Shown here: piece after piece, positions 20,803 to 33,667 of the stretch
How the letters are laid out: each line of letters begins with the position of its first letter
How positions within the stretch are numbered: the first letter of the stretch is position 1
Source of the DNA: Periconia sp. R9002
Taxonomy: Eukaryota > Ascomycota > Dothideomycetes > Pleosporales > Periconiaceae
Assembly: GCA_023627715.1 (NCBI GenBank)
Contig: JAMAHW010000051.1
Span: 62,001 to 126,000, forward strand
DNA length: 64,000 nt
Direction: 5' to 3'
Notes under the pieces: model-generated
Told to the model about the DNA's origin: nothing
Seen by the model: only the letters and a program-made list of their open reading frames with translations
Database searches by the model: none
Translations under genes and position numbers: made by a program

Positions 20803-22761
20803 ATGGCGGACCTCGAGAGTGGGAAGGAAAAGGGGGTTTATTCGCAGCCGTCGCCGCAGTACGATGTCGGTGCCAGCGAAGAGGTGTCGGGTACGGCATG
20901 GAGTCGCTTCGTGGATAGCTTCAAGCGCAACCCCAACGCAAGAATGGTGACCGAGGCCGTGGATAACGAGGGAAAACCACTGCCTGACCAGCCGCCTGCG
21001 GAGCCGGCATTGAGCATGCAATTGAAGAACAGGCACTTACAAATGATCGCCATCGGTGGTTCAATCGGTACGGAAACCTTTGCGCGGGGGTGTCGTGAAG
21101 CTAATTCGACCATTAGGAACCGGTTTGTTCGTCAGTTCTGGTGTCGCATTATCAACTGGAGGTCCTGCGTCGTTGGTCATTTGCTACGGTCTTGTGGGCA
21201 TCATGCTGTACTGCACGGTTCAAGCTCTCGGTGAGATGGCGGTTACTTTCCCTGTCGCTGGATCGTTCGCTGTTTACGCCAATCGCTTCATCGATCCCGC
21301 TTGGGGTTTTGCTATGGCCTGGAAGTAAGCGCGCGAAATACAACATCATGCCACCGCCATTAACTAATTGACAACAGCTACGCTTTGTCCTGGTTGGTGA
21401 CTCTGCCCCTTGAGATTGTCGCGGCGTCCATCACTCTGAACTTCTGGGAGGGCTCGCGAAGCACCAACCCGGCTGCATGGGTTACGATCTTCCTGGTTGT
21501 AATCATCTCCATTAACCTCTTTGGTGTCAAAGGGTATGGAGAGGCAGAGTTTGTCTTTTCCATCATCAAAATCACGGCGGTCGTCGGATTCATTCTTCTG
21601 GGTATCATCATCGACACTGGCGGTGTTCCCGGACAGCCATACATAGGCGCCAAATTTTGGTGAGCGGGATCGAGATAGCGGCATGTTTTCCGTTTGGGAA
21701 CTGACAGATGTATAGGCACAACCCCGGAGCAATTAACAATGGATTTAAAGGCCTGTGTTCCGTGTTCGTCACCGCAGCGTTTTCATTTGCTGGAACCGAG
21801 CTCGTGGGACTTTGCGCTGCGGAGACGGAAAATCCGCGCAAAACACTCCCTACCGCTGTGAAACAAGTCTTTTGGCGAATCCTCTTGGTAAGCACGAAGT
21901 TTTGGGACCGTGAACGTCCGCTAATCATATCAGTTTTATATGGTCTCCTTGACCATTGTAGGATGCTTGGTTCCATATAACGACCCTAAACTCATCGGCT
22001 CATCTTCCAACGATGCCAATGCCTCACCTTTCGTCATTGCTGTGCGGAATGCCGGCATCCAAGCAGTCCCATCGATCATGAACGTAGTTATCCTCATCGC
22101 CGTGCTTAGTGTAGGCAACTCTTGCATCTACGCCACCTCTCGCACTATCGCCGCTCTCGCAGACCATGGGCAGGCCCCCAAGATCCTGGGATACATTGAT
22201 CGCTCTGGCCGCCCTCTAGTTGCCATCCTCTTCTCCTCTGCATTTGGTTTCATCGCGTACATCGTCGCCGCTGGCGACGACGCGCGGATTAAGGCGTTCG
22301 CGTGGATGTTGGCAATCTCGGGTCTCGCGCAAATCTTCAACTGGACGTCCATCTGTATCTGCCACATTCGATTCCGGCGTGCGTGGAAGGTCCAGGGTCA
22401 CTCGCTCGACGAGCTCGCATTTCGTTCCCAGGCTACCGTTTACGGGTCTTATGTCGGCGCCGGCTTCAATATTCTCATTCTCATTGCGCAATTCTGGACC
22501 GGGTTTGCGCCCGTTGGATATGCGGAGCTGACTGCTGCTGAACGCGTGCAGTCCTTTTTCCAGGCCTATCTTGCCTTCCCCATTGTTGCGCTGTTCTTTA
22601 TCGGCTTCAAGCTTTACTACAAGACGAAGTTTAAGCGTGCGCATGAGATGGATATCACGAGCGGTAGGAGGGAGATGGATTTGACGCAGATCCTAGCGGA
22701 GGAGAGGGCTGAACAGGCGCAGTGGCCGAAGTGGAAGAAGGTTTACAAGTTTTTTTGTTAG
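20803..22761 (+). CDS. Amino-acid permease, fungal AAP/YAT family (Gap1-like)
   Basis: Five exons: 20803-21067, 21117-21324, 21378-21659, 21716-21887 and 21934-22761, giving 584 aa. Introns are 46-56 nt. After a roughly 80-residue cytosolic N-terminus, the first membrane segment carries the family signature HLQMIAIGGSIGTGLFV, restored only after splicing intron 1. Further typical blocks are ALGEMAVTFPVAGSF, AAFSFAGTELVGLCAAETE and TIAALADHGQAPKILGYID. Twelve helices are expected. The protein imports amino acids with protons at the plasma membrane. The C-tail ends KWKKVYKFFC; a terminal Phe-Phe-Cys resembles the palmitoylated FWC end of yeast permeases. Specificity cannot be read from sequence. 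It is convergent with the Zn2Cys6 gene. Confidence 0.92.
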
Positions 22762-23042
22762 TGGTGTGGCGAGGGGAGTAGAGGTGTTGTTGTAGTGAAA
22801 GAGACAAGTCGGCGTGATCAGGCTGCCGTTTCCGTTATCATTGGGTTGCGCCTACCTCATCGCTACATACTACTAGTGACTTGGTGTATATACAAATTCA
22901 GAGATATCAAATCATGCTTGCATTTCCATTTCAAAATCATTATTTTACTCGAGAGAAGTGTTCTGATATTAATACAAGTCTTATATACATATTTTTCCTA
23001 AGGTCGTCAAAATCGAGTAGTTCTCATCACCTACATACATAT

Positions 23043-25482
23043 CTACAAACCCTGGAACAATGGCGAATTAAGATCATTGAACGCAGCAAACCCATACATC
23101 CCCTCAAAGAAGACGTTACTGTTCACTCCCGAGTCCACCAGCATATCAAGGTTCATCATATCGATGTCGAAATCCATATTCATCCAGGGTGGCTCGCTCA
23201 CAACGATGTCCGGATTTTGCGTCACGGGTTCTTCCAGTTGCTGCGGTGGGTCTTGCACCGGGACAGATCCTCTAGCCGCTTCAGCGATGGTCAGTGGTCC
23301 CATGTTCTCCGGATCCGGTGCATTATGCTGTCCATCATTTTGTTTTGAGGATGACTCCGTTGATGTGTTTTTGGCATGCTCCTCCAGAAGACAATTCAGG
23401 AGGCGGATGCCGTGGACGGCAACGGAGCTCGTGGGCCAGTGTTGGAGGATCTTGATGGCTTTCTCGATACCCGCTTTTGATTCGGCGGCTTCGGGGCCTT
23501 TGCCACCGCGGTGAAAGAGGTCGAGGCCGAGAACAAGACCGGCTGTTACTACAAAGGCCTGAAAGTAGAAATAAGTACGTGCTATTTATAAGTCATTAAG
23601 GAAGTAGAAACACCTACCTGCTCCACCCACCACTGCGGTTCCTCTGGGTATCTTATTGTCATTACTTCGACAATAATTTTGGAGCTACTCACACAGGCCC
23701 ATCGTGAGTACGTGTAGCGGGGGTCTTTGAAGCTCTTCCCAAGGAAGCTTTGGTGAATCATGATGATCTTATGTGCGCTCGATGCTTCGTACGATCGTCT
23801 TGCCCACAGTGCCCAAGGTGGCCATGCTGCGTTATATGGAGTTGTCTGCCGTAGGAACCGGGGCATTTTGTCGAGGTTTATAGCTCGCACTAATGCATCG
23901 TATTTCAAGACAACATTGTACTTGGATTCTAAGCTGGGGGCATCCAGCATATCATCGAGATAGCGTGACAGCGTGTAAGCGATTTCATGTAGAAATGTGG
24001 TGATCATTGTGTATCTACAAGCCTACATTAGCTAGGGGTTCGAAAATAAAAAGGTCGACAACTTTGGAAGAGCCATGTCGAACTAGTGCTTACATACGTG
24101 GGTGTCATGTCGTCCCGTATTGGCGCCCAAGTATCTTCGTCGAAATGACGCGGAGTTATTGTAGTAAAATGTCGTTTCTGTATCTGATACAGTCCCTGAG
24201 ACGTAGAACATAACCAATCTTGAGAGGCTAGGCCGATCCAGCATCGTCTACCAATCTCTCGTTGCATCAGAGCTTCTCTCTGTTTGATAGTCATGTTGCC
24301 AGGTGCTATGTCGTCTTCTGGATGCGGCCCAAGCCTGTTCCTGTCAGTTCCGCTTGCGAAATGAACGATAGGAGACGTACTTATGCAGACCTAGCCCACG
24401 CGCAATGACGACAGCCGCAGATTGATATACTGCCCATTCTCTTGTAGAGCCTACTAGGTGTTCCGAACTATGCATGTTGAAAATGGCTTGGACAGAGTAG
24501 AGGTGGTGTTTGGTTGCATAATCACCGAGATGTAAACAGGATATAAGGGCACTTCCCCATCTTTTCGACAAGCGCTGCTTTTCTGAATCTGGGAATCCCC
24601 ATGACTTTGATACAGTCTCGGAGGAACCGATCATAGCTGCGGATAGAATCGAGAACAACAATGCGGACCACAGCCAACCATTGCTGCGAAGACTGATCAC
24701 AGAATCCTCATCGTATGCTTCGAGAACGCTTTTCAGAAAACTAGGGCCATCGCTATCACGAATGTCAGTCTGGCCAAACCCCTTGAAACGGGAAGGGAGA
24801 CTTACTATACTCCTCCAACCCAATAGGACATACAGCGGTGGTGATACTCGACCATTTGCAGTACTTGCTTCTTGGAGGGTAAGTAAGACTGTAGATGATG
24901 AGCTTCAACGGATTGTGCCGCCGGAGAAAATCCGTTCGTTTCACTCTCATCTGAATCCTTCGCCGCACAATTCGGATTCAAGCCTTGCTCTATAAGAGCT
25001 TGTTGGCGCTGGTACTCTTCTTTCGCTCTGAGCAAAGACGTTATCCTTATATCTGCGAAGTCGGACCGACCATATGTTATGAAGTCTACATTTGTAGAAG
25101 AGGTGACGGGAAGCCCAGAAGTACTCTCGGAACCTGCCGTGGATGATGGAACTGTAGGGTGTGATAATTCACGGGAGGTGAAAGGTGTGTCCGTTTGACT
25201 TCCGGGCAGTGTGTCCCGAAATGGCATACATATTCGCGACTGGACATCATTAGGCGACTGAATAACACTTGGAGAAGTTTCTTCGCCTGAGCTGGCCTGC
25301 AGCTTAGACGTTGACACTTTTCGTGGATACTTTCGATGGACTGCCGGGTTGTATCCATTCGACCACTCCATAGTACAAAGGTGGGCTTCCTTGTTCTGGA
25401 CACATCGAGTGCATGGCGATTTTCTGTCGCATTTCTGTCGTCGCATCGAACATCTCGTACATGTTTGTCGTTGTTTAGGCAT
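23043..25482 (-). CDS. Zn2Cys6 fungal transcription factor
   Basis: Five exons on the minus strand: 25482-24806, 24752-24381, 24334-24094, 24022-23618 and 23558-23043, giving 736 aa. The first ATG is MPKQRQTC; an upstream GTG in frame is not used. The zinc cluster follows at once, C8-x2-C11-x6-C18-x5-C24-x2-C27-x8-C36, with basic residues SMRRQK. A Ser/Thr/Pro-rich linker leads to the fungal-specific regulatory domain (ISCLHLGDYATKHHLYSVQA, ARGLGLHKLGPHPEDD, MQREIGRRCW), which is helical. The acidic C-terminus (DFDIDMMNLDMLVDSG) may be an activation region. It is nuclear. It shares a 630-bp divergent promoter with the oxidoreductase gene at 26113, its most likely nearby target; this is inferred. 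Confidence 0.9.
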
Positions 25483-26112
25483 ATTCACGATTTATAGGCA
25501 CAGACAGGAAGCGACAAGTCAACACCATGGATATGGATGGCGTGCTACGGCTACCCGTCAGTGATCCCGCATGGGACGACGCGGCGCATTACAAGATGGA
25601 CTCGGAAATCAAATGTCCAAGGCCGTATGAATCTTGTTGTGCAGCAGGGTGTATTTGGTATAGAGCGGAGATGTCTGTTATGATTCAGGAGGAAAGCGAT
25701 GCGACTGTTGAGACTGTTACCTAGATCCAACATAAGCGACGATGGGATTACGTAACCGCATCAGCACTAGCCTGCTCTGAGACTCATCCATATTGCACTG
25801 CATTTCATTTCATGTCGATGTTATTGGATATTCGTTGACATCTTTATGCTTCAATCAATTACCATTATAAGGATTTCGTGTCTGTACCCCCCCTCCACCT
25901 GTGTCGATACCCAGGGTAGCGATACTCTGTGAGGATCAAATCCAATTTCATAAGGATTCGTGCACTACCTAAAACCGCTAGTACCAGGTCTAACCTCGGT
26001 AACTACATTTGAACTCTATTGACAACTCCTACTCACTGTCTGTTCTTATGATACTATTAATGGATACCATCCCATAATACCATACAAAAAACAGACACGT
26101 TACTATGTCACT
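25483..26112. other. Divergent promoter region with a repeat fragment
   Basis: Lies between the Zn2Cys6 gene and the oxidoreductase gene and includes a degenerate repeat copy (about 25870-25960). I could not identify a CGG-type Zn2Cys6 site with confidence. Confidence 0.45.
25870..25960 (+). repeat. Dispersed repeat, copy A
   Basis: Contains TCGATACCCAGGGTAGC, GATACTCTGTGA and a GGATCAAAT continuation. These correspond in order to segments of the copies at about 35.5 kb and, on the opposite strand, 47.2 kb. It lacks the GTTGCC...GGCCGAGGAC left end seen in the others. Confidence 0.6.
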
Positions 26113-27301
26113 ATGAAAGCGATTCTAATAAAACAATTCGTTGATGTGAGCTCACACCTTGATAATTAACCCCGGACTGCAAGTAACAATGAACAGAATC
26201 TCGCAGACCTTCAGGTTTCAGATATCGCACCGCCCAAGTCAGATAAATCCAAGGTTCAGGTCCGGGTTACACACGCGGCTGTAACGCACGTTGATCAATT
26301 ATGTAACTAAGATTGATCGTATACTTCCACGTTCAACAGTATTGACGAGGACTCAGACGCACAGGGTCTACATCAAAACAACAGGCGCCACGTCAGACCT
26401 CCTTTCATACTAGGAAATGAATTTGCAGGTATCGTTACTGAATCTACTGCATCGAGTTCATTCAAACCAGGCGATCGAGTATTCGGCGGTGCATTGGGAG
26501 CCTACGCTGCATACATAAACGTTCCCGAAGATAGTTTACGGACAGTGCCGCAGGGATGGTCAAATCTCCAAGCATGTGCCGTGGGAAGCTCGGGAGCTAT
26601 CAGTCACGGTGCCTTGATATCCGGGGCGAGCTTGAAACGGGGCGAGTGTGCGTTGATTCTTGGTGCCTCGGGGGGGTTAGGGGTAATGGCAGTCCAAATC
26701 GCCAAAGCGGTTGGTGCAAGCGTCATTGCCGTTGTAGGTGATGATGATAAAGCGGAGATGGTAAGGAGGATCGGGGCTGATGATGTAGTCAGCTATCGAG
26801 CTGCAGATTGGGAAGAGCGAGTCAAAGAAAAGACAGAGGGTGGGGATGGGGTGGACGTGGTTTATGACGCGATTGGTGAGTAAACAAAGTACCATGATGA
26901 CTACTTCAGATCAGTTGATGGAGTGAGTAGGCATGGTCCATTCCGCGCTGAAGTGCATCAAGTATCGAGGGAGAGTCGTTATTGTTGGATTCGCTGCAAG
27001 AGAAGGTAATACGGAACAGGTGGCTATGAACAGAGTGCTTCTTAAAGGCGCTGCAATATACGGATATAGATTTGGTGAAGATGGAAGACGGGATCCTCAG
27101 CGTGTGGTGGATGCGTGGGAGGGCTTCATGAAGCTTGTGGAGAGTGGAAGGATTATTCCCGTTGTCTATGAAAGACTTTATGATGGTCTGGGGGAAGTTG
27201 GGCAGGCTCTTTCAGATGTCCGAGAACATAAGACGTGGGGTCGAGCTGTTGTGCAAGTAGGAGGTGAAGATCAAAGTGAAAAGAGCAAGGTCAGATTGTA
27301 G
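26113..27301 (+). CDS. NAD(P)H quinone oxidoreductase-like MDR protein
   Basis: Four exons: 26113-26145, 26197-26302, 26357-26875 and 26931-27301, giving 342 aa. Introns of 51-55 nt restore a medium-chain dehydrogenase/reductase fold: MKAILIKQFVDNLADLQVSD at the start, HAAVTHVDQLYAQGLHQNN, FILGNEFAGIV and FKPGDRVFG in the GroES-like domain, then the nucleotide-binding loop GASGGLGVMAVQIAKAVGA. Structural-zinc cysteines are absent, as in the quinone reductase/enoyl reductase branch. It probably reduces quinones or alpha,beta-unsaturated carbonyls with NADPH in the cytosol. It is divergent from the Zn2Cys6 regulator, which may control it. Substrate unknown. Confidence 0.87.
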
Positions 27302-27751
27302 GGTCAGTTCCCTTCCATCGCAGTTGTCGCAAAATTCCTTTTCTTGGAGAGAATGGGTCAAACAATAGAAAACTTTAATGAGAACAATAGACAGTGCGGC
27401 GCAATAGGAATGTGATTGGAAGCGGGTGTGGCGCACTTGTGGCTAGTAGTGGCTAGTGTCAGCACGAATCAGGGTGAGCTACTAGCGTGTCTGCGACCTT
27501 TGCTCCCCGACGCTCCAACTTATAACAAAGCCTCTCCCCCCGCTGCCGCCATTCAACCTTTCACTCACTTTCTACTCAACTCACCTCTACTTGCGCGCTG
27601 CTCAGGTCTCGTGCCTGCGCCTCTTACTCAGCAACACCGCGCGCGCCTGCTCCTCACCCAACTGCGAACGCCCGCGGACTTGACTCCCCAAACCACCAAC
27701 CCAACTGGACTATTGTTTCGATAAACCCATCCATACACATCCACGTCCACC
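27302..27751. other. Intergenic region upstream of spt5
   Basis: Downstream flank of the oxidoreductase gene and a pyrimidine-rich promoter leading into spt5. No gene seen. Confidence 0.45.
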
Positions 27752-30700
27752 ATGTCTGGCTACGGCTCCGAGTCGGACGACGACAATTTCAACCCCGCGG
27801 CACAAATTGACGAAGATGATATCGCAACGACCGAGACGGCGCAGCGCAAGCCAGCCGTAAATGATGACGACGAAGATGGCGCCGGAGCAGACCGCCCGCA
27901 ATCTGACAATGGCGAAGACGAAGAAGAGGAGAACGAAGACGAGGAAGACGAGGATGATGAGGAGGACGAAGAAGATGATGAAGATGACGTGGTCGTACGT
28001 ACAAAGCGCGCCTCTTACTAGGCCGTGGATGCTAACATGGACCAGGCACGTCCCGCAAAGCGGAGAAAAAAGAAGAGGAATATGTTCATTGATGTCGAAG
28101 CCGAAGTCGATGAAGACGAGGAAGAAGATGAAGACGAGGGCGAAGGCGCATACGCTGACGAAGTCCATCCCGATGATCTTCTCGAGCCCACGGGCGCAGA
28201 TCTCGATGATCGCCACCATCGCGAACTCGACATACAGCGTCAGATAGGCGCCGACAAAGACGCTGAGCAACTCGCCCGAGAATTCGAGATCAAGTACAGG
28301 CAACGCCAGCAGCAGGACAGGAGTCGGTCCGGATTGGGAGCAGTTCACATCCCCGCTCCCTCTGTCAACGATCCAAACATCTGGGGTGTCAAGGTCAGGC
28401 CCGGCAAGGAACGCGAGGTCATCATGGCCATTCAGAGGCGCATCGATGACGCCGTGCGTGCCAACCAGAGACCCAAGATCTACTCCGCATTCGAACGTGG
28501 GGGTACTATGAGTGGATACATCTATCTCGAGGCCGATGCGAAACAAGACATGATTGAACTTATCGAGAGCATCCCCAACGTCTTCATGGGTAGTGGCCAG
28601 ATCGCTATCGAGGTCAAAGAGCGTCAGGATCTTCTCCGGAAGCGTAGGCGACAGCCGCTGGAAGAAGGCAAATTCGTGCGCATGGTTCGTCCTCCACTTT
28701 ACAAAGGCGACTTGGCCAAGATTGTCGAGGTGCACCAAAATGGCTTGGATTGCACTGTGCAGCTTGTTCCTCGACTCGACTATGGCCTCGGCGAAGATGC
28801 AAACGCGGCTGCGGCAGCTAAGCGCAAACGAGGTGCCTTTGGCCGCAACATCGAACGTCCCCCTCAGAAGCTCTTCAACGAGAGTGAAGCCCGGAAGAAG
28901 CACATGAAGTTCTTGAGTCAAGTCGGTGCAGGCAATCAACGCGCATTTACTTACAAGGGTGACGACTACCAAAACGGTTTCCTTCTCAAAGAAGTCAAGG
29001 TCAATCACATCACCAGCGAGAATGTGAACCCGAGGATGGAGGAGATGCAGTTTTTCTCTGTCACGGCCGCCGACGGAACAGAGACGCTGGATCTGATTGC
29101 AGTTCAGGCTGCCCAGAAAGCTGCCATGACCGGCGCAGCCTTTGTGAACGGCGATAGCGTCGAGATTTACGAGGGTGAACAAAAGGGTCTCCGCGGTACT
29201 ACCGTCACAGTTACTGGTGACATTGTGACAATTAAGGTCACCGAAGGCGAGCTCAAAGGTCGACGCATCGATGCCCCTGTCCGGACACTGAGAAAGCTGT
29301 TCCGCGAAGGTGACCACGTCAAAGTCATTGGAGGCAGCAAGTATATTGATGAAGTCGGTATGATCACGCGCATCAAAGACGATAAGGTCACTCTGCTCTG
29401 CGACTCCACCCAGACCGAAATCACCGTCTTCAGCAAAGATCTCAAGCGTGCTGCTGATTCCGCCACGCTCGGAGACGATTCCAAGTACAACCTCTACGAC
29501 TTGGTACAGATCGATGCATCCACCATCGGCTGCGTCATCAAAGTCGACCGCGAGGTGCTCAGGGTTATTGACCAAACCGGCAATGTGCGAACGTTGCTTC
29601 ACACTCAAGTCTCAGACCATGCGACTCAGAATCGTCATGCTGTTGCTACTGATCGTGACGGCTCCGAGATTCGCAAAGACGATACCGTCAAAGAGTATGG
29701 CGGAGAGAACCGACAAGGCAAGGTCCATTACATACACCGTGGCTCGCTGTTCGTCACCAATCGGGATATTCTCGAAAATGCCGGTGTCTTTGTCGTCCGC
29801 AGTTCCAATGTGGTGACCATGGCTGCCAAGAGTGGCCGCACTCAGGCAGCAGGTCCTGATCTCAGTGGCATGAACCCTGCTCTACAAAACAATGGTGGTG
29901 CCATGGCCCCTCCCTCGCGGCCTCAGTTTGGACGAGACAAGCTCATTGGCAAGACAGTCACCATTAGGAAAGGTGTCTACAAAGGCCTTCTTGGTATCGT
30001 CAAAGACACAATGAACGACCAAGCTCGCATTGAACTCCACACGAAGAGCAAGCAGGTGACGGTCAAAAAGGAGCTCTTGACTATCAAAGACCCTCTTACT
30101 GGCAACACGATCGAAGGTGGCAGTGGCAGGTTCCCGAATCGCTCTCGTGGAGGCTATGGTGGAAGCACGCCAGGACAGAACAGCGGACGCACACCAGCTT
30201 GGGGCAATCCGTCTCGAAGCGGTCCATCTTGGGGTGGAGCAACGCCTTCTGGAGGACGGACGCCAGGATGGGGAGGAGGTGGCGGTCGTACTCCTGCCTG
30301 GGGCGGTGGTGACGGCTCACGAACTGCTTATGGCGGCGCAACTTCATATGGAGGAGCAACTGCTTACGGAGGCGACGGTTCACGCACATCATACGGTGGA
30401 AGCACTTCTTACGGCGGAGCCACAGCCTACGGCGGCAACGATGGTTCGCGCACAGCATATGGAGGATTCAATTCGGGTGCACGCACCCCGGCCTGGGGCG
30501 CCTCAAGCACAACTACGGCGTCCAAATCCAACCTCTCAGCCCCTACCCCTGGCGCATACAACGCCCCTACGCCCGCTGGCTTCTCGGCTCCCACGCCGAC
30601 GGGCTACGGCGCGTACTCGGCTCCTACACCTGGTGCCATGGACGCTCCCACACCCGGTGGCAATTTCACGGCGCCCACACCTGGCGACTCTACCGGCCAG

Positions 30701-30808
30701 TATGCTACGCCTCGTGGGTATGATGGAGCGCCTACGCCGGCTGCGGCTCCGACTCCTGGCGCGTGGGCCGAGACTCCTGGTATGGATGATGATCCACGCT
30801 ATGATTAA
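27752..30808 (+). CDS. spt5: Transcription elongation factor Spt5 (DSIF large subunit)
   Basis: Two exons, 27752-27994 and 28046-30808, giving 1001 aa. The 51-nt intron has GTACGT, a GCTAAC branch and CAG. Order of domains: a very acidic N-terminus (to about 125) interrupted by the basic patch KRRKKKRN; the NGN domain (about 192-279, NIWGVKVRPGKEREVIMAIQ), which pairs with Spt4; at least five KOW domains, such as RPPLYKGDLAKIVEV, GDSVEIYEGEQKGLRG, GDHVKVIGGSKYIDEVG and IRKGVYKGLLGIVKD; then a Gly-rich C-terminal repeat region with TPAWGG/TPGWGG and APTPGAY-like repeats, the kinase target of elongation control. Spt5 binds RNA polymerase II and promotes elongation and RNA processing in the nucleus. 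Full length and intact. Confidence 0.96.
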
Positions 30809-31270
30809 GTTCGCGGAATGGTTACGTACCGTTTGAGGAATGGGTATTTAGGGGACTTTTGCATGGTTGGGAATTGATTTTCTTTCTTTTGTGTTTTGCT
30901 GGCGACTGAAAACTTATTGGCGTTGAGCGATTGGGATAGCTCATCTGGAGGAATTGAGTACAAATCAAAATGGCATTTTTCATACTGATTTTATGGATTG
31001 CTTTGTTATGTGTGATGTGGAGTTTCCCCATGAATATCAACGGTCGGGCCCATCGGCATGCAGAAGCTCCGACTTGAGCGTATGCGGCAGGTTGAAGCGA
31101 GGCTACTGCGTCACCCCACCACTCTCGCATGGAGCTTAGCTAGACTACCTGTGAGCACATGTACCCATTACATCTAGATCACGTTATAACAATACGTATG
31201 TAGATATTCTTTAGGTTTCCGATTCCACTGCTATCTCTTCAAGCCAGCCCATGTGGAATACATAACGAAA
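30809..31270. other. Intergenic region between spt5 and rtc5
   Basis: About 460 bp. Contains CTACCTGTGAGCACATG near 31145, which resembles the left edge of the dispersed repeat copy at 46706, but the likeness ends after about 15 bases. Confidence 0.4.
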
Positions 31271-33233
31271 ATGGGCCAAGCATCTTCCACAGCTCCACAG
31301 CCCACTCTCGGTATGTACCTAGGCAGCACTCTCTACACAAGCACCCAAAACACTACCATGACACCAAATAACCAACTGAACAGAACAACTCAACCAAACC
31401 CTAACCCAGCGTTTCGCCCAAAAAGCCTACACGCCCCTCGAACTCTACTGCTTCAACGCCGTCTTCCGCTCCCTCGCCGACTCGGAATCAGACGTAAAGT
31501 ACTGGAGCGAATCCACGCTATATCGTTTCTTGGAGCTTCCGGATGCCCTCGGTGTAGGACCCGTCATTTTCCACATGGTAAGCTACCTGGGCGCGTTCCC
31601 GTTCCCGAGCCAGGCGCCTGCCATTTTGACGTATGATGCTATGTTGAAAGTGGTGACGCTCTTGACGGAGAGGTATGGGGTTGTGGTGCGCAAGAGGAGG
31701 AAGGGGGTTTGGGTGAGGGAGTTGTATAGGAGTTTGGCGGTGTATGATAAAGGGGTGAGGATGAGTGTGGAAGAGGGGAAGGAGAAGGAGAGTTCAACGG
31801 GGGGTTCGAATCAGGGGTTTGCAGTTGACGCGCCGGAGGAGGGGGCGGGGGAAGAGGACGAGGACGATGAGTTGGTGTTGGCGGCGCTGGATTCGATGGA
31901 TGCTGTTGATGTGTTTAAACATGGAGATCAGTCGGATGTGCATCATTCAATCATCCCAACGGACAATCTCTTGAAGTTGGTCGAGCTTCTGCTGCTCATT
32001 GCGCCCATCGACGCACAAGAGAGCGTGTCGGCGTTCGTGGGAAAGCTCACGGATGAACGCGTCGAAGATCTTCGACGGACAGCAAACGCGATCCTTTCTT
32101 CCTTCAGTGTGGAGAAAAACCCAGGAGTCGACTACCGCACCTTCAACACGGTCGTCTCGGCGTGTCTCCCGTACCTCTTCGACGGCCTGCACCCTCTCTT
32201 CGAACACTTCCTCTTCGCAAAGGACTTTGACCTCTCCAAACGCAAACCCTCGTCCTCCGAAGCCCCCTCAACCTCACCACCCACAAAACCCCATCCACAA
32301 GCGCCACCACCAAAGCCCGAACCAGAACCCCTCCTCCGCCCCGGCGGCGAGATCCTCGACCTAACCACTCTCGGCCAACTCTCCTTCTTCCTCAAAGGCA
32401 CCACCCTCTTCCGCCGTCTCCGCCCGCTCTACTCCGGCAACACGCACGGCTTCAGCATGGGCGCCTTCCAAAAGCAAGTCTTCAACTGGCGCGCACCAAC
32501 CATCCTCCTCGTCTCCGGCCGCCTCATCCCCTCAACCCCATCCAGCACGCGCGAACGCGCCCTCGCCGACTCACTCCCTCCCCAACGCTACCCCTCCAGC
32601 ATCTCCTTCTCCTCTCCTTCTTCCTCAACAACCCAAACACAAACCCTCACCTACGGCGCATACATCCCCACGCAATGGAAACCCACCCCCAAAACCTGCT
32701 TCTCCACGCAAGAAACAACCCTCTTCCAACTCTCCCCCACCCACGACGTCTTCAAAGGCTCCCACTACACGTCCGACTACGTCTACTTCTCCAAACCCGT
32801 CTCCTCATCCACCACCGGGGGTCTCGGCTTCGGCACCCCTATCCCCCCATCCTCCTCCTCCCACGTCCACCACTCCTCCACAACCCCCCTCCTCCGCCTC
32901 GGCCCAATAAGCCTCCACCTCGACGACGCGCTCGAATTCGCCATCTTCACGCACGAAGCGTCCGCCGCGGGTGGTGCCGCGTTCCATCCGTCGTCGCTGC
33001 CGTGTCGGAGGGGGAAGAGTTGGCAGGATCGGTTTGAGATTGATGAGTTGGAGGTGTGGGGGTGTGGTGGGGATGATGTTGCTGAGGCGCAGAGGAGGGA
33101 GTGGGCGTTTGAGGAGAGGGAGGCCGAGGCGCGGCGCAGGATTAATTTGGGGACGGGGGATGTCGAGGCTGACCGGGAGCTGTTGAGGTTGGCGGGGTTG
33201 ATTGGGGGGGAGAGGAGTGGGGGGAGTGTTTGA
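31271..33233 (+). CDS. rtc5: Rtc5-like TLDc-domain protein
   Basis: Two exons, 31271-31310 and 31384-33233, giving 629 aa. It begins MGQASSTA; Gly2 makes it a candidate for N-myristoylation. The N-terminal helical region ([17 protein letters not shown], then [17 protein letters not shown]) matches the Rtc5 family. After an acidic linker and a long helical part comes the TLDc domain from about 340 ([56 protein letters not shown]). The C-terminal helix is highly charged. In yeast Rtc5 is a vacuolar TLDc protein that promotes disassembly of the V-ATPase; the name comes from a telomere-capping screen. Pro/Ser-rich insertions lie inside the TLDc domain. Start chosen because the short first exon restores the family N-terminus. 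Confidence 0.9.
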
Positions 33234-33290
33234 GGGGGGGATGGGGGATGGGGGATGGGGAATGGGGATGGGGATGGGGTTTTTTTTCTG
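33203..33290 (+). repeat. G-rich GGGGATG tandem tract
   Basis: Overlaps the last codons and stop of rtc5 and its 3' flank. Runs of four to seven G separated by short AT steps (GGGGGATGGGGGATGGGG-type) satisfy the pattern for G-quadruplex formation on the coding strand. It ends in a T-run. Confidence 0.6.
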
Positions 33291-33667
33291 TCTTGTTGAT
33301 GTATCTGGGGTTTTTAATTTATCTCTGTATCCTTCGTTTTTGTCTTGTCACCTTCCTGAAACACCATCACCCTTAACCTGGTCCCTATCAATCTACATCT
33401 TCAATCATTTACACCCCACAAATTCTAGACACGGCATCACAACCTCTTTACCAACCCCTCTCTTCCCCCTCAAACATCCCAAACCCACTCCTCTACTCTC
33501 CTTAAACATTAAACTCCAGTCCACGTACAGATTCATTTGTCACCTATCTCGCACCACGTGCCGTAGCGTACTAAGACATCTATCACTCATTACACCACTC
33601 CTGGTTGAGTTGAGCTGAGTTGAGTTTGTACCTTTGATATATGCGTTACGTACATCCATCCTAGAAA
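33234..33667. other. Convergent intergenic region
   Basis: 3' flanks of rtc5 and of the RBR ligase gene. The G-rich tract lies at its left end; the remainder is CT-rich. Confidence 0.45.

Noticed and set aside
27710..29608. 632-codon open frame antisense to spt5
   Set aside because: It mirrors a conserved, GC-rich spt5 frame and its translation is a shadow (Val/Leu/Asp-rich, no domain). Sense-strand Spt5 domains are unambiguous.
31145..31165. Fifth copy of the dispersed repeat before rtc5
   Set aside because: Only about 15 bases match the edge of copy C and the following sequence differs.
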